Source: Streptomyces puniciscabiei
Lineage (GTDB): Bacteria > Actinomycetota > Actinomycetes > Streptomycetales > Streptomycetaceae
Assembly: GCF_006715785.1 (NCBI RefSeq)
Contig: NZ_VFNX01000001.1
Coordinates: 4,382,001 to 4,446,000 of the forward strand
Length of the DNA stretch: 64,000 nt
Direction: 5' to 3'
Shown: positions 1 to 8,565 of the stretch, piece after piece
Numbering within the stretch: the stretch's first letter is position 1
Layout: each line of letters starts with the position of its first letter
The notes under the pieces: model-generated
Told to the model about the DNA's origin: nothing
Databases searched by the model: none
The model's input: only the letters and a program-made list of their open reading frames with translations
Made by a program: the position numbers and the translations under genes

Positions 1-1
1 C

Positions 2-544
2 GCGCCGCCGCAGTACGCGCCGCCGCAGTACGCGGCTCCCCAGTACGCACCGCAGCCGGGCGGTCCCCAGGCCGAGGCGGTGTCCCGCTCGACGGGTGCC
101 GCGCAGGCCGCCGCTCCGCAGCCGTACGCCCCGCCGGTGATGCAGGCCCCTCCGCCTCCGCAGGCGCCGCCGCAGGTGCACGCCGCCAGCGCCAGCGCCA
201 CGGCCTCCTCGGGAGGCGTCGCGCAGGCCTCCGGCCCGTCGTACGCCGCGCCGCAGGCCGCCGCGCCCCAGCAGTCGGCCCCGCAGGTCGTGCCGCAGGT
301 CAGCCCGCAGTCGGCGCCCGAGGTCATGCCGCGGGTCGCGCCGCAGGTGGCCGTGCCCCAGACCTTCGGCGCCACGGAGGCCCCGCCGCATGTCGCCCCC
401 CAGGTGAACCCGCAGGTGAACCCTCAGGTGAACCCGCTCGTCAACCCGCTGGTCGCGCCGGACGAACCGCAGGTGGCCCCGCTCGGCCTCGGACAGGTAG
501 CGGCGCCTCCCGTCGGCCAGCTGGGCCTTCCCCGAATCGGCTGA
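2..544 (+). CDS. Proline/glutamine/alanine-rich protein, C-terminal part
   Basis: The reading frame is open from the window edge, so the N-terminus is missing. What remains is low complexity: PQYAPPQYAAPQYAP-type tandem units, then PQVAPQVNPQVNPLVNP-type units near the end. No catalytic motif is visible. Such tails occur in streptomycete secreted or surface proteins, and a small secreted protein follows 83 bases later on the same strand. Function is unknown; a cell-surface or spacer role is only an inference. Confidence 0.6.
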   Translation, partial: APPQYAPPQYAAPQYAPQPGGPQAEAVSRSTGAAQAAAPQPYAPPVMQAPPPPQAPPQVHAASASATASSGGVAQASGPSYAAPQAAAPQQSAPQVVPQVSPQSAPEVMPRVAPQVAVPQTFGATEAPPHVAPQVNPQVNPQVNPLVNPLVAPDEPQVAPLGLGQVAAPPVGQLGLPRIG

Positions 545-627
545 TCGCGCGCAGCGATGTCCGCCGTCCCCACTCGATCTGCCACTCGTGACGCGCAGAT
601 CGCATTCGCTCGACCAACGGAGAAGTA

Positions 628-909
628 ATGCGCAAGTTCCACAAGGCCGTCCTCGTGGGTGCTGCCGTCCTCGGCAGTGTCGGTTCGCTCGGCCTCAACA
701 CCGCCTTCGCCCACGGTGAGCCGGGCCATGACGACCTCGACGTCACCCAGGGCATCGAGTGCCGCTCGCACGACATGAACATCGATGTGCTCGGCAGCGT
801 CGGCGCCGTCAACGGCCTGGCGGGCAACCTGCTGAACGGCGAGGGCAACCCGGGCGCGCAGGAGACCCACCTCGGTTCGGACATGGGGTGCAACAGCAAG
901 GCGCTCTGA
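628..909 (+). CDS. Small secreted protein (93 aa)
   Basis: Residues 1-28 form a clear signal peptide (basic RKFHK, hydrophobic core, AFA cleavage motif), leaving a mature protein of about 65 residues with two cysteines (CRSHDM and MGCNSK) that could form a disulfide. The start is supported by GGAG seven bases upstream. It resembles small exported streptomycete proteins of unknown role. It is too short for, and lacks, the chaplin or rodlin repeat patterns I know. It is followed by a strong hairpin terminator. Confidence 0.75.
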   Translation: MRKFHKAVLVGAAVLGSVGSLGLNTAFAHGEPGHDDLDVTQGIECRSHDMNIDVLGSVGAVNGLAGNLLNGEGNPGAQETHLGSDMGCNSKAL

Positions 910-934
910 CCGGCCGCGCCGCACGCTCATGGAC

Positions 935-976
935 AGCGCCGGACCACTCCCACGACCGCGGGGAGGGTCCGGCGCT
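935..976 (+). terminator. Hairpin terminator after the small secreted protein
   Basis: A perfect 11-bp inverted repeat (935-945 with 966-976) flanks a further C/G-rich inner stem and is followed by a T-rich stretch. It lies 25 bases after the stop at 909. Confidence 0.7.
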
Positions 977-983
977 CTTCTGT

Positions 984-1017
984 GTGCCGCCGTATCGCCG
1001 TGCCGCCGTATCGCCGT
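984..1017. repeat. Tandem 16-bp direct repeat, two copies
   Basis: The unit GTGCCGCCGTATCGCC occurs at 984-999 and again directly at 1000-1015. It is intergenic and no function is apparent. Confidence 0.6.
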
Positions 1018-1042
1018 CCGGCGTCCGTCACTGGCCGTAGGC

Positions 1043-1204
1043 CTACCGCAGCATCATGCGCTGCCGCTCCGGGGTGTGCTCGGCGAACAGCTGGTCCAGC
1101 CGCGCGTCGGTCTGCTCGCCGGGACCCTGCGTCAGCAAGGCGACGGCCGCCGCCGCCAGTTTCCGTGGTGTGTTGACCAGATCGGTCAAGGTCCTGCATG
1201 TCAA
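1043..1204 (-). pseudogene. Short helical ORF or gene remnant
   Basis: The minus frame encodes a protein-like tail of about 48 residues (LVNTPRKLAAAA, ARLDQLFAEHTPERQRMM) with high-GC3 codon use. Only TTG starts (1202-1204 or 1187-1189) exist and neither has a ribosome site. A well-placed GGAG precedes an ATG in another frame that stops after four codons, so this may be a frameshifted gene. The family is not recognised. Confidence 0.3.
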
Positions 1205-1248
1205 GGTCGTGCCATGGTCTGTCAGTTCTCCGGTCTAGGGTCGCCCGC

Positions 1249-1902
1249 ATGGCCGAGCCCTCTTTTCTGACCGCCGTCCGCGAGTCGTACGACACGGTCG
1301 CCGCCGATTACGTCGAACGCGTCCCCCCTCCAGCCGCGCTGGACCCGCTGTCCCGCGCGATGCTGGCGGGGTTCGCCGAACTCGTGCGGACGGCCGGTAC
1401 GGGGCCGGTCGCGGACCTGGGATGCGGCCCCGGCCGCGTGACGGCGCACCTGGCCGGCCTGGGAGTATCCGCCTTCGGCGTCGATCTGTCACCGCAGATG
1501 ATCGGGCTGGCCCGGCACGCCTATCCGAACCTGCGGTTCACCACGGGCTCGATGACCGCGCTGGAGATGGGGGACGACGAGCTCGGCGGCATCCTGGCCT
1601 GGTACTCCACCCACCACACGCCCCCGCAGTGGCTGCCGACGGTGTTCGCCGAGTTCCACCGCACGCTCGCGCCCGGCGGCTACCTGCTCTGGGGAGACTA
1701 TGTCGGCGACGAACGGCTGCGGCCGACCCAGGGCTACGGCCATCCCGTGTCCTACGAGTCGTATCTCCTGCCCCTGAACCGCGTGATCGGCCTGCTGGAG
1801 CAGGCCGGACTCGTCGTCACCGCGAGGCTCGAGCAGGAGCCTGGCGGACGGGTGAACAGACCGCACGCCTGCCTGCTGGCCCGCAAGCCCGAAAAGCCCT
1901 GA
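1249..1902 (+). CDS. Class I SAM-dependent methyltransferase
   Basis: This 217-residue protein has a Rossmann methyltransferase fold: motif I VADLGCGPGR (about residues 54-63), the acidic-loop motif GVDLSPQM (77-84) and the APGGYLLWGDY strand. It should transfer a methyl group from S-adenosylmethionine to an unknown, probably small-molecule, substrate in the cytoplasm. The ATG at 1249 is chosen because homologues of this Methyltransf_11/25 type begin just before the RESYDTVAADY helix; the frame is open further upstream. It stands alone and converges on the dehydrogenase gene. A weak hairpin lies just after the stop. Confidence 0.85.
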   Translation: MAEPSFLTAVRESYDTVAADYVERVPPPAALDPLSRAMLAGFAELVRTAGTGPVADLGCGPGRVTAHLAGLGVSAFGVDLSPQMIGLARHAYPNLRFTTGSMTALEMGDDELGGILAWYSTHHTPPQWLPTVFAEFHRTLAPGGYLLWGDYVGDERLRPTQGYGHPVSYESYLLPLNRVIGLLEQAGLVVTARLEQEPGGRVNRPHACLLARKPEKP

Positions 1903-2040
1903 CGGGGCTCGTCTGCGAGCCGCTCTGAGCAGCCGGTGATGGAGAGGGGGGGGCTGTGATGGACAGGGCCGCAGTTGTACGGGGCTCAGCAACCGGCGTC
2001 CGCGCCGTACACCTCCCGGGCACGTGTCACGGGGCGGGGC

Positions 2041-3000
2041 TCAAGGCAGGAGCCGTATCGGAGACCCGGCCAGGTACCCCTGGATGTCCTCCACCGCCTG
2101 GCGGTAATACGTCGTGTAGTTGGCGTGCGACACGTAACCGAGGTGGGGGGTTGCGAGGAGCCGGGGAGCGGTGCGCATCGGGTGGTCGGCGGGCAGCGGC
2201 TCGATGTCGAAGACGTCCACGCCGGCACCCGCGATCCGGCCCCCGTGCAGCGCGGCCAGCAGGGCGTCCTGGTCGACGACGCTCGCGCGGGACGTGTTGA
2301 TCAGGTAGGCGGTCGGTTTCATCAGGGCGAGTTCGGCGGCGCCGACGAGTCCCCGGGTGCTCCCGCCTGCCGCGACGTGGACGGAGACGAAGTCGCTGTC
2401 CGCGAGCAACTCCTCCTTGGAGGCGGCCGGTTCGACGCCGGCCTCCTCCGCGCGCTCCTTGGTGAGGCCCGGGGTCCAGGCACCTACCCGCATGCCGAAG
2501 GCCAGCCCGACCCTGGCCACCCGGCTGCCGATCCGGCCGAGTCCGAGCAGGCCCAGCCGGCGGCCGTGCAGGTCGGCGCCGACGGTGGACTGCCAGGGGC
2601 CGTTGGTGCGCAGCGCGGTGCTCTCCTCGACGATCCCGCGGGCCAGACCGAGCAGCAGCGCCCAGGTCATCTCGACCGGCGGAGTGCCCGAACTGGCCGT
2701 ACCGCACACGGTGACGCCCCGCGCCTCGGCAGCGGCGTAGTCGATCACGGTGTTGCGCATGCCGGAGGCGACGAGCAGCTTCAGCCGGGGCAGGCGGCGT
2801 AGCAGGGAGCCCGGGAAGGGGACGCGTTCGCGCAGCGTGACGACGATGTCGTAGTCCGCGAGCGCTGCGGCGAGGGCGTCCTCGCCGTCCAGGTGCTCCC
2901 GCAGCGGTACGACCTCCACCTCGTCCTCGATCACCGACCAGTCGGCCAACTCGGTGGCCACACCCTGGAAGTCGTCCAGCACCGCACAGCGAAGTCGCAC
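2041..3000 (-). CDS. D-2-hydroxyacid dehydrogenase (NAD-binding)
   Basis: The 319-residue protein matches the D-isomer-specific 2-hydroxyacid dehydrogenase family (phosphoglycerate, glyoxylate or D-lactate type), which interconverts 2-oxoacids and D-2-hydroxyacids with NAD(P)H. The nucleotide-binding GLGRIG is at 153-158. The catalytic Arg, Glu and His of the family correspond to R238 (NTSRAS), E267 (DIEPLP) and H286 (ATPHLG). The GTG start at 2998-3000 has AGGAG seven bases upstream. A Thr at the dinucleotide-loop exit (AWTPGLT) does not settle NAD versus NADP. Substrate cannot be inferred. Confidence 0.9.
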   Translation of the reverse strand: MRLRCAVLDDFQGVATELADWSVIEDEVEVVPLREHLDGEDALAAALADYDIVVTLRERVPFPGSLLRRLPRLKLLVASGMRNTVIDYAAAEARGVTVCGTASSGTPPVEMTWALLLGLARGIVEESTALRTNGPWQSTVGADLHGRRLGLLGLGRIGSRVARVGLAFGMRVGAWTPGLTKERAEEAGVEPAASKEELLADSDFVSVHVAAGGSTRGLVGAAELALMKPTAYLINTSRASVVDQDALLAALHGGRIAGAGVDVFDIEPLPADHPMRTAPRLLATPHLGYVSHANYTTYYRQAVEDIQGYLAGSPIRLLP

Positions 3001-3395
3001 GTCGTCTCTCCTCCGGACATCTGTCGCCCTCCCCGGACGGAACAAGTGTCCATCCCTGCTTCGAGGAACTGACACGCGGGCCGGTGAGCCCCTGATCTTC
3101 ACGCGGGCCGCTCCTGCCGGACCGGCATGCTCCCGGCGACTCCCTGCGCGAGGCGGCGACGCAACCGCTGTCGCGGCTGCCGGCGGCGGGCGAGCCGTCA
3201 TGGTCGGCGGATTCCCGCGAGGCGCCGACCTCGCGGGCGGTGCGGTGCTGGACCTCATGGGTGAGGACGCGCGGACCGAGACTCACGGTACCCGCTGGCG
3301 CCCATCAGACCGAATCCGGATCCTGACTTACCGTTCTTGGGGGAAGGCTGCCCAGCCGGAGGCCTCAACCGTCTTCGACTCCGGACCTTATGGCT
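3001..3395. other. Intergenic region without a supported gene
   Basis: These 395 bases lie between the dehydrogenase start and the 3' end of the TIR/TPR gene. Short open frames exist on both strands, but none has a ribosome site or a recognisable protein. No strong hairpin was seen. Confidence 0.5.
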
Positions 3396-6300
3396 TCAGC
3401 GGGACTTCCGCCGCGTTCGTCGCTGCCCTGCTTTGCGGGATGCAAGCAACTTTTGTGCTTCGTGTCGCTTACCTGCGGCTGTTAGTGCGGTGGCGAGGCT
3501 CGCGGTGACCCGCTGGGTGAATTCGTGATCATCGCCCAACGTTTGGCGGCTGCGAGTGCGTGTTTCCTTGAGTAGTCGCACTGCCTCCGCGTGCTCCCCG
3601 AGGCTGTTCAGGGTGTAGGCGAGGTTGCTTGCGGAGGTGAGGGTGCTGGGGTGGTCCTCGCCGAGGATGCGGCGTCGTCGCTCAAGCGTGTCGGTGTGCA
3701 TGCGGCGGGCTTCCGTGTGCTCGCCGAGGCTGCCCAGGGTGGAGGCGAGGTTGTTTGCGGAGGTGAGGGTGTCGGGGTGGTTTTCGCCGAGGACGCGGCG
3801 TCGTCGCGCAAGCGTGTCGGTGTGCATGCGGCGGGCCTCCGTGTACTCCCCGAGCCTGCCCAGGGTGGAGGCGACGTTGTTTGCGGAGTTGAGGGTGTCG
3901 GGGTGGTCCTCGCCCAGGACGCGGTGTCGTCGCTCAAGCGTGTCGGTGTGCATGCGGCGGGCTTCCGTGTGCTCCCCGAGGCTGTTCAGGGTGTAGGCGA
4001 GGTTGTTTGCGGATTGGAGGGTCTCGGGGTGGTCCTCGCCCAGGACGCGGCGTCGTCGCGCAAGCGTGTCGGTGTGCATGCGGCGGGCCTCTGCGTGCTC
4101 CCCGAGGCTGTCCAGGGTGGAGGCGAGGTTGTTTGCGGAGGTGAGGGTGTCGGGGTGGTCCTCGCCCAGGACGCGGCGTCGTCGCGCAAGCGTGTCGGTG
4201 TGCATGCGGCGGGCTTCCGTGTGCTCCCCGAGGCTGTCCAGGGTGGAGGCGAGGTTGTTTGCGGAGGTGAGGGTGTCGGGGTGGTCTTCACCGAGGATGC
4301 GGCGTCGTCGCGCAAGCGTGTCGGTGTGCATGCGGCGGGCTTCCGTGTGCTCCCCGAGGCCGTTCAGGGTGTGGGCGAGGTTGTTTGCGGAGATGAGGGT
4401 GTCGGGGTGGTCTTCACCGAGGATGCGGCGTCGTCGCGCAAGCGTGTCGGTGTGCATGCGGCGGGCCTCTGCGTGCTCCCCGAGGCTGTTCAGGGTGGAG
4501 GCGAGATTGTTTGCGGAGTTGAGGGTGTCGGGGTGGTCCTCGCCCAGGACTTGGCGGCGTTTCTCGAACGTTTCCTCGTTAACGCGGCGGCCCTCAGAGT
4601 GCTTGCCGAAGTCGACGGCGGCGTGGCCCAGGGTTTCGGCGACAGCGAGAGTGTCGGGGTGATCCGCCCCCGAGATCGCGGTCCAAGTGGAGTGGACATT
4701 GATGGTCAGGTCGCGGGCTGCCCGTGCTTGTCCGCTATGGACGAGGTAGCGAGCGGCCTTGAGGAAAGCCTGGCGCAGTGGGGGCCGGTGCATGGTGATG
4801 GGCGGGTGCGCGGTGAGGTGGGAGGTGAGGGCGGCCCATTCAGGCCAGGCAGCCGGGGTAACGGGATTGCCGGGATTGACGGCGGCCAGGAGGTTGGTGG
4901 CGTCGTCCTGTGCCGCGGTGGCGTCGGCTGGAGTGGCGTGGTCGCGGACGATGGCTTGGGTGAGCCGATGGATTTGGAAGGTTTCGTGGTCGACGCGGGC
5001 CAGGCCGTAGCGGTTCAAAGGCTGAAGGGCGGACCACGGCCAAAGGACGTCCTCTGTATCGACCGTGAGGGTGGAAAGCTGGTCGCCGACAGCTTCCAGC
5101 CAACTGGTGGGGATGGGGTCGGGGCCCAGGAATGCGGCGATCCGAAGCAGCGCAACGGCGCCCGGATGGTCGGCTGTCAAGCGGGAGATCGCGATGTCCA
5201 CCGTGGCCGCCAGGGGGGTGGGGTAGCCGGGGGGAATGCCCTTGGCCATCAGCTTGGCGGTCTTGTCCGCGAGCAGGCGGCGGTAGCGGATCGGCGGCAC
5301 GCCGCTGGTGATGACGCCGGCGGCCTGGGCGAGGGCGAGGGGGAGGTCGCCAAGGTCGTTTGCGAGGGCGTCGGCATGTTCTGGGTCGATGCCGGGAATG
5401 CGGGCGCTGAAGTAGGCCAAGGAGTCGGCGCGAGGAAAGACGTCCAGGTCATGGCTGCGGACGACGTTGCGCCATTCGGGGTTGCGTGAGGTGATCAGGA
5501 CATGACCGGGCCCGGCGGGAAGCAGCGTCTCGAAGTCGCCGGGGTCGTCGGCGTTGTCCAGGATGATCAACCAGCGATCCTGGGTACGCAGGTGCTCCAG
5601 CAGCGTGCGGGTGTTGCGTTCGGCGCCGCCATTGGAGCTGGCGATTCCGAGCCGCGTAGCCAACTCGGTGTACTGTATGTGGATTTGATCGGTCTGCTCG
5701 GCGTCGATCCACCACACGATGTCGTACTGGCTTGCGAAACGATGGGCGTACTCGAGCGCGACCTGTGTCTTGCCGATACCGCCCAGCCCACGCAGGGCCT
5801 GCACCACGGCACGTTGGCTTCCGAGTAGTTCCTCGCGCATTTCGGCGATCAGGTTCTCGCGGCCTGTGAAATGCAGGTTGCGGCTCGGCACGCTCCAGAC
5901 CCGCGGCTGGCCTGCAACGGCAGGCATCCGGGGGCGCCGATCAGGAGAACCAGCGTGAGAAGTGCCTGCCGGTGCGGGGGCGTGTGCGCCGCCAGGGAAA
6001 ACCGGCGGTGCCCCCGGGCCGGTAGGGCCGTTCACTGCGGCCAACAAGGCGGCGATCGCAGCCGGTTCGTCCAGGCCGTGCAGATCCTTGCGGATCACGG
6101 CGGCCAGGATGTCGGGGATATCGGTGTCAGCCAGGGGCTCGATCGTCAACGGGATGAGTCGCCCCCGGTCACCCATGACCGATGTCCACTCCTGATGGGT
6201 CCACCGAGTGCGATGGAAGTAGTGGTTGGAAAACAGCGCCACAACTACGGTCGCACGCTGCATGGCGTCGGTCATCCGTTCGATGAAGTTGTCACCGGTA

Positions 6301-6416
6301 CGCCAATCCCACACGTCCAGCTCTACATGGTGGCCGGCGTCCCTCAAGTGCCATGCCGCCCACTCCGCCCAGGCTCGGTCCGGGCCGGCGTAACTGACGA
6401 ACACTGACTCGGTCAC
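3396..6416 (-). CDS. TIR / NB-ARC STAND NTPase / TPR protein
   Basis: A 1006-residue three-part protein. Residues 1-125 are a TIR domain beginning SVFVSYAGPDRAWAEW, with the putative catalytic glutamate E76 in RWTHQEW. A proline-rich linker follows. Residues about 175-480 are an NB-ARC/STAND ATPase with P-loop GLGGIGKT (210-217), Walker B RWLIILDNAD and the GDLPLAL motif. Residues about 570-1000 are TPR repeats, eight of them nearly identical 42-residue units. TIR domains of this type cleave NAD+ or signal, and TIR-STAND-TPR proteins act as sensors in bacterial immunity or development. The immune role here is inference. The GTG start has a GGGGGGAA site five bases upstream. Confidence 0.85.
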   Translation of the reverse strand: MTESVFVSYAGPDRAWAEWAAWHLRDAGHHVELDVWDWRTGDNFIERMTDAMQRATVVVALFSNHYFHRTRWTHQEWTSVMGDRGRLIPLTIEPLADTDIPDILAAVIRKDLHGLDEPAAIAALLAAVNGPTGPGAPPVFPGGAHAPAPAGTSHAGSPDRRPRMPAVAGQPRVWSVPSRNLHFTGRENLIAEMREELLGSQRAVVQALRGLGGIGKTQVALEYAHRFASQYDIVWWIDAEQTDQIHIQYTELATRLGIASSNGGAERNTRTLLEHLRTQDRWLIILDNADDPGDFETLLPAGPGHVLITSRNPEWRNVVRSHDLDVFPRADSLAYFSARIPGIDPEHADALANDLGDLPLALAQAAGVITSGVPPIRYRRLLADKTAKLMAKGIPPGYPTPLAATVDIAISRLTADHPGAVALLRIAAFLGPDPIPTSWLEAVGDQLSTLTVDTEDVLWPWSALQPLNRYGLARVDHETFQIHRLTQAIVRDHATPADATAAQDDATNLLAAVNPGNPVTPAAWPEWAALTSHLTAHPPITMHRPPLRQAFLKAARYLVHSGQARAARDLTINVHSTWTAISGADHPDTLAVAETLGHAAVDFGKHSEGRRVNEETFEKRRQVLGEDHPDTLNSANNLASTLNSLGEHAEARRMHTDTLARRRRILGEDHPDTLISANNLAHTLNGLGEHTEARRMHTDTLARRRRILGEDHPDTLTSANNLASTLDSLGEHTEARRMHTDTLARRRRVLGEDHPDTLTSANNLASTLDSLGEHAEARRMHTDTLARRRRVLGEDHPETLQSANNLAYTLNSLGEHTEARRMHTDTLERRHRVLGEDHPDTLNSANNVASTLGRLGEYTEARRMHTDTLARRRRVLGENHPDTLTSANNLASTLGSLGEHTEARRMHTDTLERRRRILGEDHPSTLTSASNLAYTLNSLGEHAEAVRLLKETRTRSRQTLGDDHEFTQRVTASLATALTAAGKRHEAQKLLASRKAGQRRTRRKSR
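3640..4555 (-). repeat. Tandem 126-bp repeats encoding 42-residue TPR units
   Basis: About eight near-identical 126-bp units lie inside the TIR/TPR gene. One 18-base stretch (TCGGTGTGCATGCGGCGG) recurs at exact 126-base spacing seven times, from about 3690 to 4446. The units differ mainly at a few codons on the helix surfaces, as expected for recent duplication or gene conversion. Confidence 0.9.
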
Positions 6417-6570
6417 TGACTTCCCCCCAATACGCTAGCCTGCACGCCCGCCAGGGACACCGCATCCATGATCCTGCGGGTACGGTGGAAGCAGGGCGCG
6501 AATCGTCAAAACGGCACTTGTCAAGGCATGAGCGCGGGGGGCGAATGGTGCGGGCACCGAAAGCGTCAGC

Positions 6571-6790
6571 GTGAAGCTCAACCTGCGTGGGGTGGGGATT
6601 GCCGGGACGTGGGAGCCGAACGACGCCGAACGACGGGCTGCCCGGGAACCCTGTACGTCGAGTTGGTGACCCGTGTCCCGGGCGTGCCGCTGCGAGCCGA
6701 CGAAGGGCCACTGCGCGACGGTATTCGTCCCCTGCTCGCTTCCACGAACGCGCGGCATTCTCACCGAGTACGCCGAAGTTGGTCGAGAGG
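6571..6790 (+). pseudogene. Decayed conserved streptomycete hypothetical gene
   Basis: From a GTG at 6571 the frame reads VKLNLRGVGIAGTWEPNDAE, the start of a hypothetical family I recall from many Streptomyces. The sequence then shifts frame near 6650 (LYVELVTRVPGVPLR continues in the next frame) and jumps to a C-terminal trace (ILTEYAEVGREEL) in the third frame. Most of the middle of the usual protein is missing. It is read divergently from the TIR/TPR gene, starting 154 bases away. Confidence 0.5.
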
Positions 6791-6825
6791 AACTCCCTTC
6801 CCATCTCGATTTGGAAGGCACCCGG

Positions 6826-7273
6826 AGAAGGTCGGCCAGCTCCTGCGGGCCATCGACACGCGCCTCGACGGCAAGCAAGCGGCGGCCTGGTCCCGGAAGC
6901 GCAACCACCGGATCCTCAACGTCGCCATGAAGTACGCGATGCGCCGGCGCACTGCGGCCCACGCCCCGAGGAAGCCGTAGCCCTGCGGGTGGAGGACGTG
7001 ACCCTGCCCGAGCCCGACGCCGACGGCCAGTGGTGCGAGCTGCCGGGCCATCCGGCCCTGACGCGCATCCTCCGGCAGCACATCGAGGACGAACAGCTCC
7101 AGCCAGGTGATCTGCTGTTACAAGGCGAGTCGGGCGGCATCCTCGCCGGATCCGTCATCCGTCGGACGTGGCGCTGCGCCCGTAAGACCGACCTACCAGT
7201 CGTCTACGAGACGTGCGCCTGCCTCTGCCACTCGGCGTCCGACCGGTCCACGCTCGTGGAGGCGCAGCGGTGA
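6826..7273 (+). pseudogene. Tyrosine-type integrase remnant, copy 1
   Basis: Two frames carry pieces of an actinomycete phage-type integrase. At 6826-6978 there is a core-binding helical segment (LLRAIDTRLDGKQAAAW, RKRNHRILNVAMKYAM). At about 6960-7200 there is the start of the catalytic domain (RPEEAVALRVEDVTLPEPD, ILRQHIEDEQLQPGDLLLQG, ILAGSVIRRTWR). A frameshift and internal deletion join them near 6950. The HxxR and catalytic tyrosine parts are absent, so it cannot be active. A second copy lies at 12635-13108. Confidence 0.65.
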
Positions 7274-7494
7274 GCGGCTGGACACCCGGCGCTGCGCTGG
7301 TATCCACCATCGAGGTCACCGCGACCACCGTGCAGCGTGGCGACGTCATCCAACTCGGTGGCCAGGCCTGCCGGGTGGCAGACCTCTTCCAACTCCGTCA
7401 AGGCGCCAAGCAACTCCTCTTCGAGTCGGGTGAGCTGCTGACCATACACACGCGATCCCGGCTCACCGCCGTTCGCGTGCTGAGAAGGCGGTGA
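7270..7494 (+). CDS. Small conserved protein upstream of GntR regulator
   Basis: A 74-residue protein from a GTG at 7270. It contains a small beta-rich core (TTVQRGDVIQLGGQACRV, LLFESGELLTI) resembling a KOW/SH3-like barrel. Its TGA overlaps the GTG of the downstream GntR-type regulator (GTGA), so the two would be translationally coupled. Such small-protein plus GntR pairs are common in streptomycete integrative elements. Function is not known. It appears intact although its neighbours are decayed. Confidence 0.5.
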   Translation: MSGWTPGAALVSTIEVTATTVQRGDVIQLGGQACRVADLFQLRQGAKQLLFESGELLTIHTRSRLTAVRVLRRR

Positions 7495-8030
7495 CCCGGA
7501 CCGCGCCATCACGCCACCACGACATCGCCGAAGATCTCCGGCGCCAGATCACAACCGGCCGCATCAAACCCGGCGAACGCCTGCCGTCCGAGGCCGGCCT
7601 CGCCGACCGATACAAGGTCAGCACGGTGACACTGCGCAGCGCCCTCACAGTCCTCCAGGGCGAAGGCCTGGTCGAGAAGATCCACGGCAAGGGCAACTTC
7701 GTTCGTCGCCCACCCCGCAAGATCGTGTACGTCGGCGGATGGGGGACGCTCGACCCGTGGACCGCCGCTGACGCGGCCCTGCGTGTCACCGTTCACACCA
7801 ACCTTGTCCAGGCAAACGGGCATCTGACGACCTTGCTGAAGGTGCCGACGGGCAGCCCTCTTGCCGAGTTCTCCTGCGTCAGCCACGAGGGGGAGTCACC
7901 GCACCGGACTGGCCCGCATCTATATCCCGCGCGACGTGGCGCCGACCGGTGTGCTGGACGACGACTCCTGGTGGCGGGAGACGGCCACGCGATTCGCCGT
8001 CCTGGGCTCGCCGCCGGGGAAGACCTCTTC
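7491..8030 (+). pseudogene. GntR-family regulator with UTRA domain, frameshifted and truncated
   Basis: The GTG at 7491 opens a normal GntR winged helix (IAEDLRRQITTGRIKPGERL, PSEAGLADRYKVSTVTLRSA) followed by the start of a UTRA effector domain (LLKVPTGSPLAEFSCVSHEG). Near 7900 the frame breaks. The sequence continues in another frame as RTGLARIYIPRDVAPTGVLD and ends by about 8030, so the C-terminal third is missing. GntR proteins of this kind (KorSA-like) repress transfer or excision genes of pSAM2-type elements; that is family knowledge, not shown here. Confidence 0.7.
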
Positions 8031-8565
8031 GTCCCGAACTATCGGCCGGACGGCCGTTGTGGTCCAGGACGCTGGTCATGGGGACTTCGAAGGTCTATGT
8101 CGGTCGGCTGCGGTCGCGGTGGTTGCTGTACTCCGCTGCTGTACCGCAACGGGCGGCCAGCAGGGTTGACCTCGCTGATGACAGTGAGCGTCAGTCCGGT
8201 GCTTCGCGGCGGCGTCGATCTCGGCGATCAGGGCCTCGATGCCATCGGCAGGGAACAGGAAGCAGCTGTCCTGCTCGCTGCCGTGGGCGCCTCCCGACGG
8301 TCGGCCCCGCTCGTCCCCTGCGCGCCGCGGGCTGCTCGGCCGAGGCAGAAACCGTCGCGTCGTAGCTCCATCTCAGCAACGACTCCAAGGAGCTTGGGGA
8401 CGTCATTGCGCAGGCCATTGCGTCCGGTAAGGGCCTCTGCGGCCAGAGGGGCGGGAATGAACAGGATCCCGGCCCGATTCCTGTATTGTGCGCCTGGCCG
8501 GAGAGCGCCGGCCCAATTCCGGTGAGCCGGCGTTCTCCAGCGTGCGCATCAGGTGGCTGCTGGCC
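8031..8565. other. Decayed intergenic stretch with coding traces
   Basis: No intact gene is visible. The minus strand at about 8195-8280 reads CFLFPADGIEALIAEIDAAA, which looks like a protein remnant. The plus strand at about 8376-8430 reads NDSKELGDVIAQAIASGKGL, also protein-like. Neither has a start or a continuation, consistent with debris of an integrated element. Confidence 0.35.

Noticed and set aside
3640..4555. Regularly spaced repeats resembling a CRISPR or minisatellite array
   Set aside because: The spacing is 126 bp with continuous similarity and an open reading frame of TPR units, so it is coding repetition.
3591..5489. 632-codon open frame on the plus strand
   Set aside because: It is the complement of the TIR/TPR gene; the repetitive Gly/Val-rich product reflects the antisense of the TPR repeats and has no ribosome site.
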